A DNA stretch of 64,000 bases from a virus. How positions within the stretch are numbered: position 1 is the first letter of the stretch; every line of letters starts with the position of its first letter. A program made the translations under genes and the position numbers. Positions 55,915 through 64,000 of the stretch are shown here, in pieces. The stretch lies in IMG/VR virus record IMGVR_UViG_3300033146_003848, positions 62,001 through 126,000 of that record; one strand, given 5' to 3'. The notes beneath the pieces are model-generated. The model did not search any database. It was not told the origin of the DNA and saw only the letters and a list, made by a program, of their open reading frames with translations.

Positions 55915-56373
55915 CTAACGCTTCACAAGTTCTGCAATATTTTCTAGTTTTGAAAAATGTGACATCTCATCAAAATGTATATTCAATAGTGAGTTTGTGA
56001 TTAATAAAGCAATCTCTAAAGCATTTTGTTCCAGATCATCAAAATGATTTAGAATAAAATTTAAATCATCAAAACTTTCATATTCCAATGCTAGTTTTAA
56101 TTCTTGAATTCGAAATTTAAAATCTCTTTTTCCCAGTTCCTCTGCTTCGTCGGCAATTCCCGCAACATCAATTATATGAAAAAGAAATATTGCTTTTTCT
56201 TCAATTGAATATTCATGTTTTCTTGAGTCAATAAAAGCAAGCGTAAAATCAAAATCTTTTGTATACTCATCTATAGCATACAGTCTCTCTAATTCAGTAT
56301 CAAATTGTTTTTCAAAAGCAATGTGAAACAATTCATGATCAATTTCTTTTCCGAACACATTAATTTTTTTCAT
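55915..56373 (-). CDS. cassette gene 2, distant paralog of cassette gene 5
   Basis: 152 residues from ATG 56373 (ACAGGAAAATTATC). All-helical, acidic. IDHELFHIAFEKQFDTELE and LFHIIDVAGIADEAEELG parallel IPYALFHDSFIKEYDNDVY and LFHMLDNNGIDEMSEKMI in the 59483-59953 product. Unknown function. Confidence 0.65.
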   Translation of the reverse strand: MKKINVFGKEIDHELFHIAFEKQFDTELERLYAIDEYTKDFDFTLAFIDSRKHEYSIEEKAIFLFHIIDVAGIADEAEELGKRDFKFRIQELKLALEYESFDDLNFILNHFDDLEQNALEIALLITNSLLNIHFDEMSHFSKLENIAELVKR

Positions 56374-56394
56374 GATAATTTTCCTGTTTTTAAA

Positions 56395-56406
56395 GTCTGT
56401 ACTGAC
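56395..56406 (-). promoter_or_regulatory. conserved leader hairpin (GTC-AGTACA-GAC)
   Basis: Second leader hairpin before cassette gene 2. Confidence 0.7.
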
Positions 56407-56453
56407 TAAAAAGTTTAAAAACACAAACAAGCAATATCGATTGTTTATAAGTA

Positions 56454-56482
56454 ACTATAACATAAAATAATTCCCGTGTCAA
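56454..56482 (-). promoter_or_regulatory. early-type promoter with two leader hairpins, cassette 2
   Basis: TTGACA, 17-bp spacer, TATAGT, TGT upstream; leader AAACAATC-gatatt-GCTTGTTT (one G-C to C-T change weakens one pair). Confidence 0.85.
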
Positions 56483-57132
56483 TTCTATTTCAAATTATTT
56501 TAAATTAAAATTATTTTAAAGTAAAAATATTTTAAAAATAATAAAATGATATAATAATAAACAAAATAAACTTACTTCAAATAGTTCCATATTCAATCGA
56601 GATCAAACGATATGGAAAAATGAATAGTAAACTATATACTTAAAAAAAATCAATTATCATAACGAAAAAATAAAATAAAATTTGTCAATTTTATTCATTA
56701 AAATTAAAAAAAATAATTATAAATAATTATAAAATCACAATAGGCTTCTATATTATTTTATTAGATCGATACCTTCCCTAAATTTATAATTGAATTAAAA
56801 AAATGATTCATTTTGTTTCAATAATTATTTAAATCAATTCACTAAAGGGAATTTCCATCTTGCATTCGACCGTCCTATTCGGGAATTATATGTTCATATA
56901 GGTTTAAATCCATTTAGGACGGTTCCCAACCACGATAGGTCGTCATTTAAGTAAAATTGAACCTCGATGAGAATTAATGATTCCCAAATAGGACGGTACA
57001 GAGACATTGACCTCGATGAGAAATAATGATTCCCAAATAGGACGGTACAGAGACATTGACCTCGATGAGAAATAATGATTCCCAAATAGGACGGTACAGA
57101 GACATTGACCTCGATAGGGAATAATATTATAT
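56483..57132. other. cassette spacer with conserved blocks
   Basis: AT-rich start, then the AATCGAGATCAAACGATATG block (56596), AAATTTGTCAATTTTATTCA, ATACCTTCCCTAAATTTA (56768), CATCTTGCATTCGACCGTCC (56856), and the 49-bp repeats at 56962. Confidence 0.7.
56962..57108. repeat. 49-bp tandem repeat, three copies
   Basis: Unit CCTCGATGAGAA(T/A)TAATGA ... CCCAAATAGGACGGTACAGA ... CATTGA starting at 56962, 57011 and 57060. A shortened form of the 81-bp unit of cassette 2. Confidence 0.9.
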
Positions 57133-57166
57133 AAAAAAAAGTAGTTGCTATTCGCAACTACTTTTA
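57133..57166 (-). terminator. intrinsic terminator of cassette gene 3
   Basis: GTAGTTGC-tattc-GCAACTAC flanked by A8 and T4, same element as at 55872. Confidence 0.9.
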
Positions 57167-57183
57167 TCAAATATCTTTCAAAT

Positions 57184-57585
57184 TTATGAAAATTGCAAGA
57201 TTTCTTCTTTTGTTAAATCACTATTATTTAACATTTCAACTAAAATATTTTTATTTAATGTTTTTTTATCAAAATGAATTTGAATAGTTTTTTTATCAAA
57301 TTTCAAACAACTAATTTTTTTCATATACTCATAAAATTTATATGAAGTTTGTAGTAAATTCGCTAGAAGTTCCATTGCAATTTTTTTATTTTCAATATCA
57401 ATATTAGTATCATTATTAAGTTCCTCAAACGCTCTTTTATGCATATCAATTAATGATTTAAATAAATCATACTCTTGATCTTCATTTAATCTAGTTTTTG
57501 ATTTTGCTAAAAAAAGTACACTATCACTTAAAGTTGCATCAAAAATTTGTTCAAATTCATACGATGTTAATTTAATTTTTTTCAT
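57184..57585 (-). CDS. cassette gene 3, paralog of cassette gene 1
   Basis: 133 residues from ATG 57585. YEFEQIFDATLSDSVLFLAK and LQTSYKFYEYMKKISCLKFD align with cassette gene 1; a 40-residue C-terminal extension (HFDKKTLNKNILVEML) is added. Helical, function unknown. Confidence 0.65.
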   Translation of the reverse strand: MKKIKLTSYEFEQIFDATLSDSVLFLAKSKTRLNEDQEYDLFKSLIDMHKRAFEELNNDTNIDIENKKIAMELLANLLQTSYKFYEYMKKISCLKFDKKTIQIHFDKKTLNKNILVEMLNNSDLTKEEILQFS

Positions 57586-57606
57586 GATAATTTTCCTGTT
57601 TTTAAA

Positions 57607-57618
57607 GTCTGTACTGAC
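57607..57618 (-). promoter_or_regulatory. conserved leader hairpin (GTC-AGTACA-GAC)
   Basis: Second leader hairpin before cassette gene 3. Confidence 0.7.
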
Positions 57619-57664
57619 AAAATTAATAAAAAAACAAACAATCAATATCGATTGTTTATAAGTA

Positions 57665-57693
57665 ACTATAACACATAAATTTTCCCGTGTCAA
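57665..57693 (-). promoter_or_regulatory. early-type promoter with two leader hairpins, cassette 3
   Basis: TTGACA, 17-bp spacer, TATAGT, TGT upstream; leader AAACAATC-gatatt-GATTGTTT. Confidence 0.9.
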
Positions 57694-58337
57694 TTCTATT
57701 TTAAATTAATTTAAATTAAAACTATTTTAATTCTATTCTATTATATTATATTATATTCTATTTTAAAACAATTAAAATGGAAATTGTTTTACTTTCATTT
57801 TAATGATACTTCAAATAGTTCCATATTCAATCGAGATCAAACGATATTCAAAAACTAATAGTAAAGGAAAGACTTGAAAAAATCAATTGACATAACGAAA
57901 AAATAAAATAAAATTTGTCAATTTTATTCCTTAAAATTAAAAAAAAATAACTATAAAATAATTTTAAAATCACAATAGGCTTCTATATTATTTTATTAGA
58001 TCGATACCTTCCCTAATTTAAACTCACTTAAAAAATGATTCATCTTGTTTCAATAAGTATCAACATAAATCAGTCGAGGGAATTTCCATCTTGCATTCGA
58101 CCGTCCTATTCGGGAATTATATGTTCATATAGGTTTGACTCCATCTAGGACGGCTCCCAACCACGATAGGTCGTCACTAAAGTAAAATCAAACCGTGATG
58201 ATAAATATAATTCCCAAATAGGACGGTTCCCAACCACGATAGGTCGTCACTAAAGTAAAATCAAACCATGATGATAAATATAATTCCCAAATAGGACGGT
58301 ACAGAGACATTGACCTCGATAGGGAATAGTATTATAT
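57694..58337. other. cassette spacer with conserved blocks
   Basis: Same order of blocks as the previous spacer (ATTCAATCGAGATCAAACGA at 57826, ATACCTTCCCTAATTTA at 58004, CATTCGACCGTCCTATTCGG at 58092), then the 73-bp repeats. A TTATATTATATT run lies at 57738. Confidence 0.7.
58148..58293. repeat. 73-bp tandem repeat, two copies
   Basis: Unit GGACGG(C/T)TCCCAACCACGA ... GTCACTAAAGTAAAATCAAA ... ATAATTCCCAAATA at 58148 and 58221. Third variant of the cassette repeat. Confidence 0.9.
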
Positions 58338-58372
58338 AAAAAAAAGTAGTTGCTATTCGCAACTACTTTTTG
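58338..58372 (-). terminator. intrinsic terminator of cassette gene 4
   Basis: AAAAAGTAGTTGC-tattc-GCAACTACTTTTT, same element as at 55872. Confidence 0.9.
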
Positions 58373-58386
58373 TCAAAATCTTGAAA

Positions 58387-58725
58387 TTAAAAATCAAAAT
58401 TCTCTTTGATTATAAGTTTAAATTCGTCAATGTTTCTATCATCATCATATGAAAATTGAAACTTTACTTTTGTAAGATCAAAATCATCATCATTAACTAT
58501 TATTTCATATGATTCTACTTTCAAAGAATCTAAAGTTATCATATGAAAATTTTTGAGACACTGAAAATAAATAAAATTTCTGATAATTTCTGAATTTAGA
58601 TCAATTTCAGAAATTATCATTTCCTCAATATCATTTTTATGATAATCTCTGCAAGCGTTATTTTCTGATAACGCGAATTGGGAAATGAAATTGAAATACA
58701 TTGTAACAGTTGTTGATTTTTTCAT
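58387..58725 (-). CDS. cassette gene 4, unknown
   Basis: 112 residues from ATG 58725, beginning MKKSTTVTMYFNF. Acidic, alpha then beta (VESYEIIVNDDDFDLTKVKF). Shares only the MKKST opening with cassette gene 5. Function unknown. Confidence 0.65.
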   Translation of the reverse strand: MKKSTTVTMYFNFISQFALSENNACRDYHKNDIEEMIISEIDLNSEIIRNFIYFQCLKNFHMITLDSLKVESYEIIVNDDDFDLTKVKFQFSYDDDRNIDEFKLIIKENFDF

Positions 58726-58746
58726 GATAATTTTCCTGTTTTTAAA

Positions 58747-58758
58747 GTCTCTACTGAC
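58747..58758 (-). promoter_or_regulatory. conserved leader hairpin (GTC-AGTAGA-GAC)
   Basis: Second leader hairpin before cassette gene 4. Confidence 0.7.
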
Positions 58759-58806
58759 TAAAAAGTTTAAAAAAAACAAACAATCAATATCGATTGTTTA
58801 TAAGTA

Positions 58807-58835
58807 ACTATAACACATAAATTTTCCCGTGTCAA
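58807..58835 (-). promoter_or_regulatory. early-type promoter with two leader hairpins, cassette 4
   Basis: TTGACA, 17-bp spacer, TATAGT, TGT upstream; nearly identical to 57665-57693. Confidence 0.9.
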
Positions 58836-59431
58836 TTCTATTTTAAATTAATTTAAATTAAAACTGTTTTAATTCTATTTTATTTTATTCCATTTTAAAA
58901 CAATTAAAATGGAAACTGTTTTACTTTCATTTTAATGATACTTAAATAGTTCCATATTCAATCGAGATCAAACGATATAGAAAAATGAATAGTAAACTAT
59001 ATACTTAAAAAAATCAATTATCATAACAAAAAAATAAAAATAAAATTGTCAATTTTATTTTAATATTTGATATTTAAAATCAAAAAAATCTATTATATAT
59101 ACTATCGGGAATATATATATATTCAAAAAAAAAATCAAAAATTAAGTGAGATAAAATCAAAAAAAATCAAAACAAAAATACTTCTAAGTTTTCAAAAACA
59201 ATGTAGACATATCGGGAATTTCTTTGCGAAATGATACCCGCCCTCATTTCAATTAATGAAAATCAACCCTATCCTATTTCAAAAAAATATGAAACAAAAT
59301 CGGGAAGGTACCTGCCCTATAATATCTAAATACTCCCGAATAGGACGGTACAAAGTGAAAGTGAAAGAGAAAGCCAGATTTTCATTTTGAAGTCAATTCC
59401 GTTGTCAAAAAATTGACACTAGGAATACGAT
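58836..59431. other. cassette spacer, AT-rich, few repeats
   Basis: Keeps the ATTCAATCGAGATCAAACGA block (58957) and one AGGACGGTAC motif (59342) but lacks a tandem repeat. Contains TATATATATATATTC runs near 59110 and two CGGGAAGGTACC / TGATACCCGCCC-like islands. No gene seen. Confidence 0.6.
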
Positions 59432-59462
59432 AAAAAGTAGTTGCTATTCGCAACTACTTTTT
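59432..59462 (-). terminator. intrinsic terminator of cassette gene 5
   Basis: AAAAAGTAGTTGC-tattc-GCAACTACTTTTT; the distal U-tract on the minus strand is five long. Confidence 0.85.
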
Positions 59463-59482
59463 GTCAAAATCTTGGAATTATA

Positions 59483-59953
<471 letters not shown>

Positions 59954-59974
59954 GATAATTTTCCTGTTTTTAAA

Positions 59975-59986
59975 GTCTATACTGAC
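59975..59986 (-). promoter_or_regulatory. conserved leader hairpin (GTC-AGTATA-GAC)
   Basis: Second leader hairpin before cassette gene 5, kept although no promoter core is visible. Confidence 0.65.
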
Positions 59987-60031
59987 TATTAGTTTTAAAA
60001 AGAAACTGTTTTAAACTATTTTAAAACAGTT

Positions 60032-60104
60032 TAAAAAACAACTTGCAAGACTTTGAAGTCTTGCAAGTTTCAAGTAATTCTATAGTTGCACTATAGAATT
60101 ACTT
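60032..60104 (-). terminator. double hairpin ending cassette gene 6
   Basis: First a 14-bp stem AAGTAATTCTATAG/CTATAGAATTACTT (60072-60104) spanning the stop codon, then AACTTGCAAGACTT-ca-AAGTCTTGCAAGTT (60040-60069) followed by a U-tract. Very strong. A further AAACTGTTTT...AAAACAGTTT stem (60004-60032) follows. Confidence 0.8.
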
Positions 60105-60799
60105 CGATTAAGCAAGATCATTATGTCGTTTACTCTTGATGTTGCATTTTTTCCTTTTCTTATCTTAGTGTATAAGACATTTTTAAGAGTTCGGAACGCA
60201 AAAGAATTTGCATTATTTTTCTGATTTTTAGCAAAGTTATGAATTATAACAATACTATTTTTCGATAAATTTGCAACTGAAAAAATTCCAGATTCAGAAA
60301 GTGTAAATTTCAGATTCATATTGTTTGTTTTTATAATGTCTTGACTTTCTGCTAAAATTTCACTTTTCATAACTGAAGCAATAAGTATAGTACTTGCATA
60401 AACATAATTTAAGCACTTTTCTTTATAATTCAATAAATTTGCAGTTTTTTCGACTTTAAACTTTTTTCCATTTTGCATCGTGATAACTAATTTTCCAGTG
60501 ATAAAATCTGAATTATTTTTTATATCATGTTTTGTGCAAAATTTTTCCGACATAAAGTACTTTTCAAAATTCTTTACTGCATACAGTGACTTGAAACTTA
60601 AATTTTCTAAAAGTTTATATCGTTTTGTAGAATTCAAATTATCAAAAAATTGAGAAACTTTTTTCTTTTCAAGTTCAACTTCTTTGATTTTTTCGTCATT
60701 TTTTTTTTCAGTTTCTAAATTTGCAAGATAACTTGTTCTTTCTTTATCTGACAAATTAAGATTAAAATTGTTGTTTGATTTTTCTGTTAAATTTTTCAT
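60080..60799 (-). CDS. cassette gene 6, Lys/Asn-rich protein
   Basis: 239 residues from ATG 60799 (TTAGGAAAATTTT). Charged helical N-terminal 60 residues (KKNDEKIKEVELEKKKVSQF), then alpha/beta; VITMQNGKKFKVEKTANLL and RTLKNVLYTKIRKGKNAT are basic. Extreme AT content (codons AAA, AAT, TTT) compared with the window. Function unknown. Confidence 0.7.
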   Translation of the reverse strand: MKNLTEKSNNNFNLNLSDKERTSYLANLETEKKNDEKIKEVELEKKKVSQFFDNLNSTKRYKLLENLSFKSLYAVKNFEKYFMSEKFCTKHDIKNNSDFITGKLVITMQNGKKFKVEKTANLLNYKEKCLNYVYASTILIASVMKSEILAESQDIIKTNNMNLKFTLSESGIFSVANLSKNSIVIIHNFAKNQKNNANSFAFRTLKNVLYTKIRKGKNATSRVNDIMILLNRSNSIVQL

Positions 60800-60819
60800 A
60801 AAATTTTCCTAATTTTTAA

Positions 60820-60832
60820 GTCTTATTTTGAC
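60820..60832 (-). promoter_or_regulatory. leader hairpin variant (GTC-AAAATAA-GAC)
   Basis: Seven-base loop instead of six; the outer AGTC/GACT pairs are kept. Confidence 0.55.
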
Positions 60833-60907
60833 TAAAATGTTTAAAAAAAACTGTATAACGATATTGTTATACAGTCAAGTAATTAAAAGAGCGTTGTTTC
60901 TTATAAA

Positions 60908-60936
60908 ATAATAGCATATAATTTCCATTTAGTCAA
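60908..60936 (-). promoter_or_regulatory. early-type promoter with two leader hairpins, cassette 6
   Basis: TTGACT, 17-bp spacer, TATTAT, TGC upstream; leader CTGTATAAC-aatatc-GTTATACAG. Confidence 0.8.
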
Positions 60937-61773
60937 TTATTTTTTGCAATTTTTTTAAACTGTTTTGTAAGTAATTAAAATTACTACAAAATAAAATCAC
61001 TTTTATTTTTAATAAAATCAATTAAAAATAAATAAAAATGTCTTTTTTTAAAAAAAAACTAAATTTTAAATTTTAAAATAGAGAAAAAAATACTCTTTTT
61101 ATTTTTCTCACGACTAGAACTTGCAATATGAAACTATTGCTATTCGCAAGTATTCTGAAAAATTAAAAAATCTATTTCTGAAAAAAATCAATAAATAAAT
61201 TTTTCTGTAAAATTGCAACGCAAGCAAGTCAAATTTTAATTTTCTGAAAAAAGTAATATAAAACTATTAAAAAATGAAAAAGTTTCTTAAAATCAAATTT
61301 TGTTCGTTTTTGGAAAAGACAAAAAAAGACAAAAAAATTCATTTTTTCAAAAATTAAAACATCTTGTTTTTTTTCAAATTTCTTGAATTGTTTCAAAATT
61401 GATACAAAACTGTATTTTTTCGCTTTTTATATATAGACGAACTATTGACTTAATTTTTTTGAACGGTTACCAGGCGACTGATGGATCTCATCCAGGATCC
61501 AGGGAATATTTTGGCTGATGGATCTCATCCAGGATCCAGGGAATATTTTGGCTGATGGATCTCATCCAGGATCCAGGGAATATTTTAACTGATGGATCTC
61601 ATCCAGGATCCAGGGAATATTTTAACTGATGGATCTCATCCAGGATCCAGGGAATATTTTGGCTCAGGATGTCGGAATATTTCGGAGGTGTTCGGAACGT
61701 GATGGAACTTCGTGGATTTTAATGGGAACCTGGGAAATTTTTTTAGGAAGGAGACTTTTTATTGAAATAATAA
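60937..61773. other. gene-free AT-rich zone with iterons
   Basis: About 500 bases of near-homopolymeric A/T sequence with no gene, followed by the 37-bp repeats and a GC-richer tail (GTTCGGAACGTGATGG). Layout resembles a replication origin or partition site. An inverted TTGC...GCAA pair lies at 61120-61150. Confidence 0.6.
61478..61662. repeat. five 37-bp iterons
   Basis: Unit CTGATGGATCTCATCCAGGA then TCCAGGGAATATTTTGG, copies at 61478, 61515, 61552, 61589 and 61626. The only variation is TTTTGG against TTTTAA at the 3' end. Each contains TGGAT-ctc-ATCCA and GGATCC. No spacers, so not CRISPR. Confidence 0.95.
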
Positions 61774-61802
61774 TTGACTTTTGAATAATTAAGTGTTATA
61801 TT
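61774..61802 (+). promoter_or_regulatory. sigma-70 promoter for 61846-63209 genes
   Basis: TTGACT, 17-bp spacer, TATATT, TGT upstream. No clear 5' stem-loop. Confidence 0.85.
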
Positions 61803-61845
61803 GATTTTGTAAGCGAGATAAAAATTAAACGAGAGAAGTGAAATG

Positions 61846-61941
61846 ATGAGATTAAATGAAACTGGAGGAGTTGTATTAGACACGTCTGGCATGAAAATCT
61901 CAATCAGCGAAGATGGTCGAGGATATACTATTAATGCTTGA
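61846..61941 (+). CDS. 31-residue peptide
   Basis: MRLNETGGVVLDTSGMKISI... from the second of two ATGs after CGAGAGAAGTGAA. VLDTSGMK recurs as QLDTSGMK in the middle of the next protein, indicating duplicated sequence. Overlaps the next frame by eight bases. Confidence 0.5.
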   Translation: MRLNETGGVVLDTSGMKISISEDGRGYTINA

Positions 61942-62356
61942 GTTATTATTATGGAAAAAATTAAAGGACATTGCTTCTGATTTTCTACAAGTTAGGGTGA
62001 AGGTTGGAGAGTTACAACGGAGAATTGAGCAATTGGAGCAGAATATTGAGGTTGAATCATTAGGGTCGGATGTTCAGTTGGACACATCTGGGATGAAAGA
62101 AATTGGAGTTGAGAAGTTTTATGGTTCTTGTTTAAGGATCATAATTGAGAATGGTAAATGTGAGTCTGTGGACTGCAAAGATTGTCCATTTTCTTATAAG
62201 AATTCAGTACTAAATATTGGTTGCTCTGAGAGTAAATTAAGTGGAGTAAGTGATAAAGCAAGTGAGGATGGAGTTTTATTACAGAATGCGAAAAAATTCA
62301 TTATCACATATGATTCTAAGTTTTCTGATCAGAAAGAATTATCATATCGGACTTAG
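61934..62356 (+). CDS. coiled-coil Cys protein, paralog of 62515
   Basis: 140 residues from ATG 61934 (MLELLLWKKLKDIASDF), chosen because two downstream relatives open with MIELL. Coiled coil at about 15-45, then FYGSCLRIIIENGKC, DCKDCPFS and a later Cys: a C-x10-C-x4-C-x2-CPFS metal site. ATG 61913 is the alternative start. Confidence 0.65.
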   Translation: MLELLLWKKLKDIASDFLQVRVKVGELQRRIEQLEQNIEVESLGSDVQLDTSGMKEIGVEKFYGSCLRIIIENGKCESVDCKDCPFSYKNSVLNIGCSESKLSGVSDKASEDGVLLQNAKKFIITYDSKFSDQKELSYRT

Positions 62357-62367
62357 GAGATTGCAAG

Positions 62368-62484
62368 ATGATTAATTGTGTTAGGTATTCTTTCTCTAGT
62401 ATGAATTCTAAAACTCACACTTCGGGTCTAAAATTTGGGAAGTGGAGGATCAAAGTCACAATCAACTATATTGAATTATGCTAA
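62368..62484 (+). CDS. 38-residue protein, tentative
   Basis: MINCVRYSFSSMNSKTHTSG... with TTAGGAGATTGCAAG before it. Basic C-terminal strand. THTSGLKFGKW faintly echoes DTSGMK of its neighbours, so it may be a decayed copy. Confidence 0.45.
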   Translation: MINCVRYSFSSMNSKTHTSGLKFGKWRIKVTINYIELC

Positions 62485-62514
62485 GAAGTTTAAGGAAAGG
62501 ATGGAGAAATTATC

Positions 62515-63174
62515 ATGATAGAATTATTATTTTTAAGGAAGTTGAAACGGGCTACTTCAGAATTGGCTCAAATGAAACAGAAGGTTCAACAATTGGAGTT
62601 TGAAAAGGAGACATGGGAGAAGAATAAATATTCATCGACGGACATTTCTCATAACTGGAAGGTTGACTTTAATGTGGATTTTTATGAGACATGTGTTATA
62701 TTAATTAACGAGAATGGTATTTGTGTAAAGGCTGATTGTTCAAAGTGTCCATTTTCCAAATCTAATCATAAGAAATATATTTATTGTTATGATGGATTGA
62801 AATGTGATAATGAAGTTGAGGATTGTTCAATTACTATTCAACGGGAGGCTATGAAATATTTAAATCGTCATAGTCAGCAATATCATAAATTGAAAGGTGA
62901 TAGAGAAGTTGATGGGACTCAACCGAATGTTTTTTCCGATATGATTGATACTGAGAAGAAAGAATTTCATGAAACGTGTTTGGAAATTACGAAAAACAAT
63001 GGTCGATGTGATGGTATCAAATGCGATATGTGTCCGTTCTCTAGTGGAAATTCTAAAGTATCTTGTATTTGCGAAGATAGTTCATATAGCAATAATTTTG
63101 AACCAGATGAAGTCGATTTAAAGTTATATCAGTCAGCACACACATTCTTATATTGGAATTGGAGATCAAAATGA
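62515..63174 (+). CDS. coiled-coil protein with two Cys modules
   Basis: 219 residues opening MIELLFLRKLKRATSEL, coiled coil at about 8-40, then two copies of the Cys module: FYETCVILINENGICVKADC SKCPFS (about 62-88) and FHETCLEITKNNGRCDGIKC DMCPFS (about 158-184). It is a doubled version of the 61934 protein. Zinc binding is likely, and function is unknown. Confidence 0.7.
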   Translation: MIELLFLRKLKRATSELAQMKQKVQQLEFEKETWEKNKYSSTDISHNWKVDFNVDFYETCVILINENGICVKADCSKCPFSKSNHKKYIYCYDGLKCDNEVEDCSITIQREAMKYLNRHSQQYHKLKGDREVDGTQPNVFSDMIDTEKKEFHETCLEITKNNGRCDGIKCDMCPFSSGNSKVSCICEDSSYSNNFEPDEVDLKLYQSAHTFLYWNWRSK

Positions 63175-63209
63175 TAGAATTATTATTATGGAAACATAAT
63201 TGCGAATAA
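63171..63209 (+). pseudogene. truncated third copy of the MIELLLW gene start
   Basis: ATGA overlap with the preceding stop, then MIELLLWKHNCE and stop. The opening matches the other two family members at both DNA and protein level, so this is a 5' remnant after loss of the body. Confidence 0.6.
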
Positions 63210-63256
63210 CGCCAAATTATTTTTAAAATTAATGAAACAACAAATGGAGAAAAATT

Positions 63257-63682
63257 ATGATTAAAGAATTTATTACATTATGGGACAAAAGGAAGGATGA
63301 GTTGGAACGAGTTTTCCGAGAAACTGACATTAAAGAGTTTTATAATTATGAGGACATAGTTCGAACTATATTTGAGGTTTGCTTTAATGAAGAAGCGATA
63401 GATCAATATATTCATTATGATTGTGAGTTTGAAAGTTTCGATATCACTAAAATGACGAAAATTGATGATGGACATTATCAAGGAACAATTATATTCATTA
63501 TTCCTAGAGATACTTATCAACCAGAAACAAGTGATTATGTTATGACATCAGTTGACTATGGCTCTTGTTCGGCTTGCGACACATTAGAAAGAATATTGCT
63601 TGAAGATTTGGTGGAAGTTCGAGTGAATGATTTGCTAACACTTTCTCTTCATATCGTTCAACGACTTAAATACTTAGATTAG
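63257..63682 (+). CDS. conserved phage hypothetical (YGSCSACDTL motif)
   Basis: 141 residues. IIFIIPRDTYQPETSDYVMT and VDYGSCSACDTLERI form a motif block (DYGSC-x-CDTL) I know from many phage hypotheticals; two cysteines three apart may bind metal. Acidic, helical N-terminus. AATGGAGAAAAATT site. Converges with the leftward gene below, sharing 17 bases. Confidence 0.7.
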   Translation: MIKEFITLWDKRKDELERVFRETDIKEFYNYEDIVRTIFEVCFNEEAIDQYIHYDCEFESFDITKMTKIDDGHYQGTIIFIIPRDTYQPETSDYVMTSVDYGSCSACDTLERILLEDLVEVRVNDLLTLSLHIVQRLKYLD

Positions 63683-63986
63683 AATCGGTAAAGTATGTTT
63701 TAGGGATGATATTTCCCTTTTCATCATAAAATTCTAGATATTTTATATTATATTGTCCTATAAAAGAGTCAATTGATGATCTATAGAATTTTCCTTCATT
63801 TAAAATTATTCGTCTTCCTGCAACAATTACGATACCTAATGATTGAAATTTAATCACTTCACCTAATGCGTTAATATGAACCACATGAATAATTCGATGT
63901 AATTTTATTCCCATCACCACTTCCAATAACTCACTAATATTCTTAGCGAAATCTAACGAATTCCCTTTAAAACCTAAACAAATCAT
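63666..63986 (-). CDS. unknown protein, probably cut by the window edge
   Basis: At least 106 residues. The frame stays open upstream of ATG 63986 to the right edge and that ATG has no ribosome-binding site, so the true start is probably outside. Beta-rich (HRIIHVVHINALGEVIKF, LGIVIVAGRRIIL). No family recognised. Confidence 0.5.
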   Translation of the reverse strand: MICLGFKGNSLDFAKNISELLEVVMGIKLHRIIHVVHINALGEVIKFQSLGIVIVAGRRIILNEGKFYRSSIDSFIGQYNIKYLEFYDEKGNIIPKTYFTDSNLSI

Positions 63987-64000
63987 ATTTTTTAGGGATG

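Noticed and set aside
55630-57170. Leftward frames with repeated peptide SLYRPIWES (55630-55896, 56894-57157, 56943-57170)
   Set aside because: They start inside the terminator hairpin, have no ribosome-binding site, and consist only of the 81- and 49-bp repeats read in frame.
61478-61662. CRISPR array
   Set aside because: Repeats are directly adjacent with no spacers and no cas genes.

Overview
This is a contiguous stretch of an AT-rich tailed-phage genome, probably a large lytic phage of a bacterium with ordinary sigma-70 promoters and strong GGAG ribosome-binding sites. The phage assignment rests on the dense packing of small genes, the many stop/start overlaps, and the gene content: trimeric dUTPase, PIN-PhoH, a sigma-like factor, a DinG-like helicase, two RNA ligases, a ClpX-like unfoldase, Nudix and MazG-like enzymes, and dozens of orphan small proteins. 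No structural, terminase or integrase gene, tRNA or CRISPR array was recognised. The host could not be identified. One lipoprotein signal peptide and a 66-residue exported or anchored peptide are compatible with a Gram-negative host but do not prove it.

Layout. (1) 0-8.2 kb: nucleotide and stress genes (dut, phoH), a tandem triplication of two-TM membrane proteins, a TelA-like operon ending in a sigma-like factor. (2) 8.2-22 kb: DinG-like helicase, a radical SAM/SPASM enzyme next to two proteins that share the N-terminus GFVSNSSSSSF, RtcB, ClpX without its zinc domain, an Rnl2-type RNA ligase and a GHKL-type ATPase. (3) 22-29.5 kb: DUF5675, zinc-ribbon/MazG-like protein, tyrosine phosphatase, Nudix, CYTH, a FmdB-like ribbon, a lipoprotein and a degenerate GIY-YIG protein. 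(4) 29.7-49 kb: early-type block of about 50 tiny genes, nearly every transcription unit having its own TTGAC(A/T)-N17-TATAnT promoter. (5) 49-61 kb: mostly leftward; first compact operons, then six single-gene cassettes embedded in repeated non-coding sequence, ending at an AT-rich zone with five 37-bp iterons at 61.5 kb. (6) 61.8-64 kb: rightward Cys-rich coiled-coil paralogs, then a leftward gene leaving the window.

Two layers of control stand out. Promoters at 2.9-25.4 kb have the core elements only, while those from 29.7 to 61 kb nearly all start the transcript with a perfect 5'-terminal stem-loop whose sequence varies but whose pairing is kept. Eleven of these leaders carry a second, sequence-conserved hairpin (GTC-AGnnnA-GAC) shortly before the ribosome-binding site. 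This looks like a phage-wide RNA regulon. Other candidates for new biology are the four-member CxxCxxC-repeat protein family, the radical SAM/SNSSSSSF pair, the cassette array at 54.5-60 kb and the structured non-coding stretches at 48.1, 49.4 and 52.6 kb.
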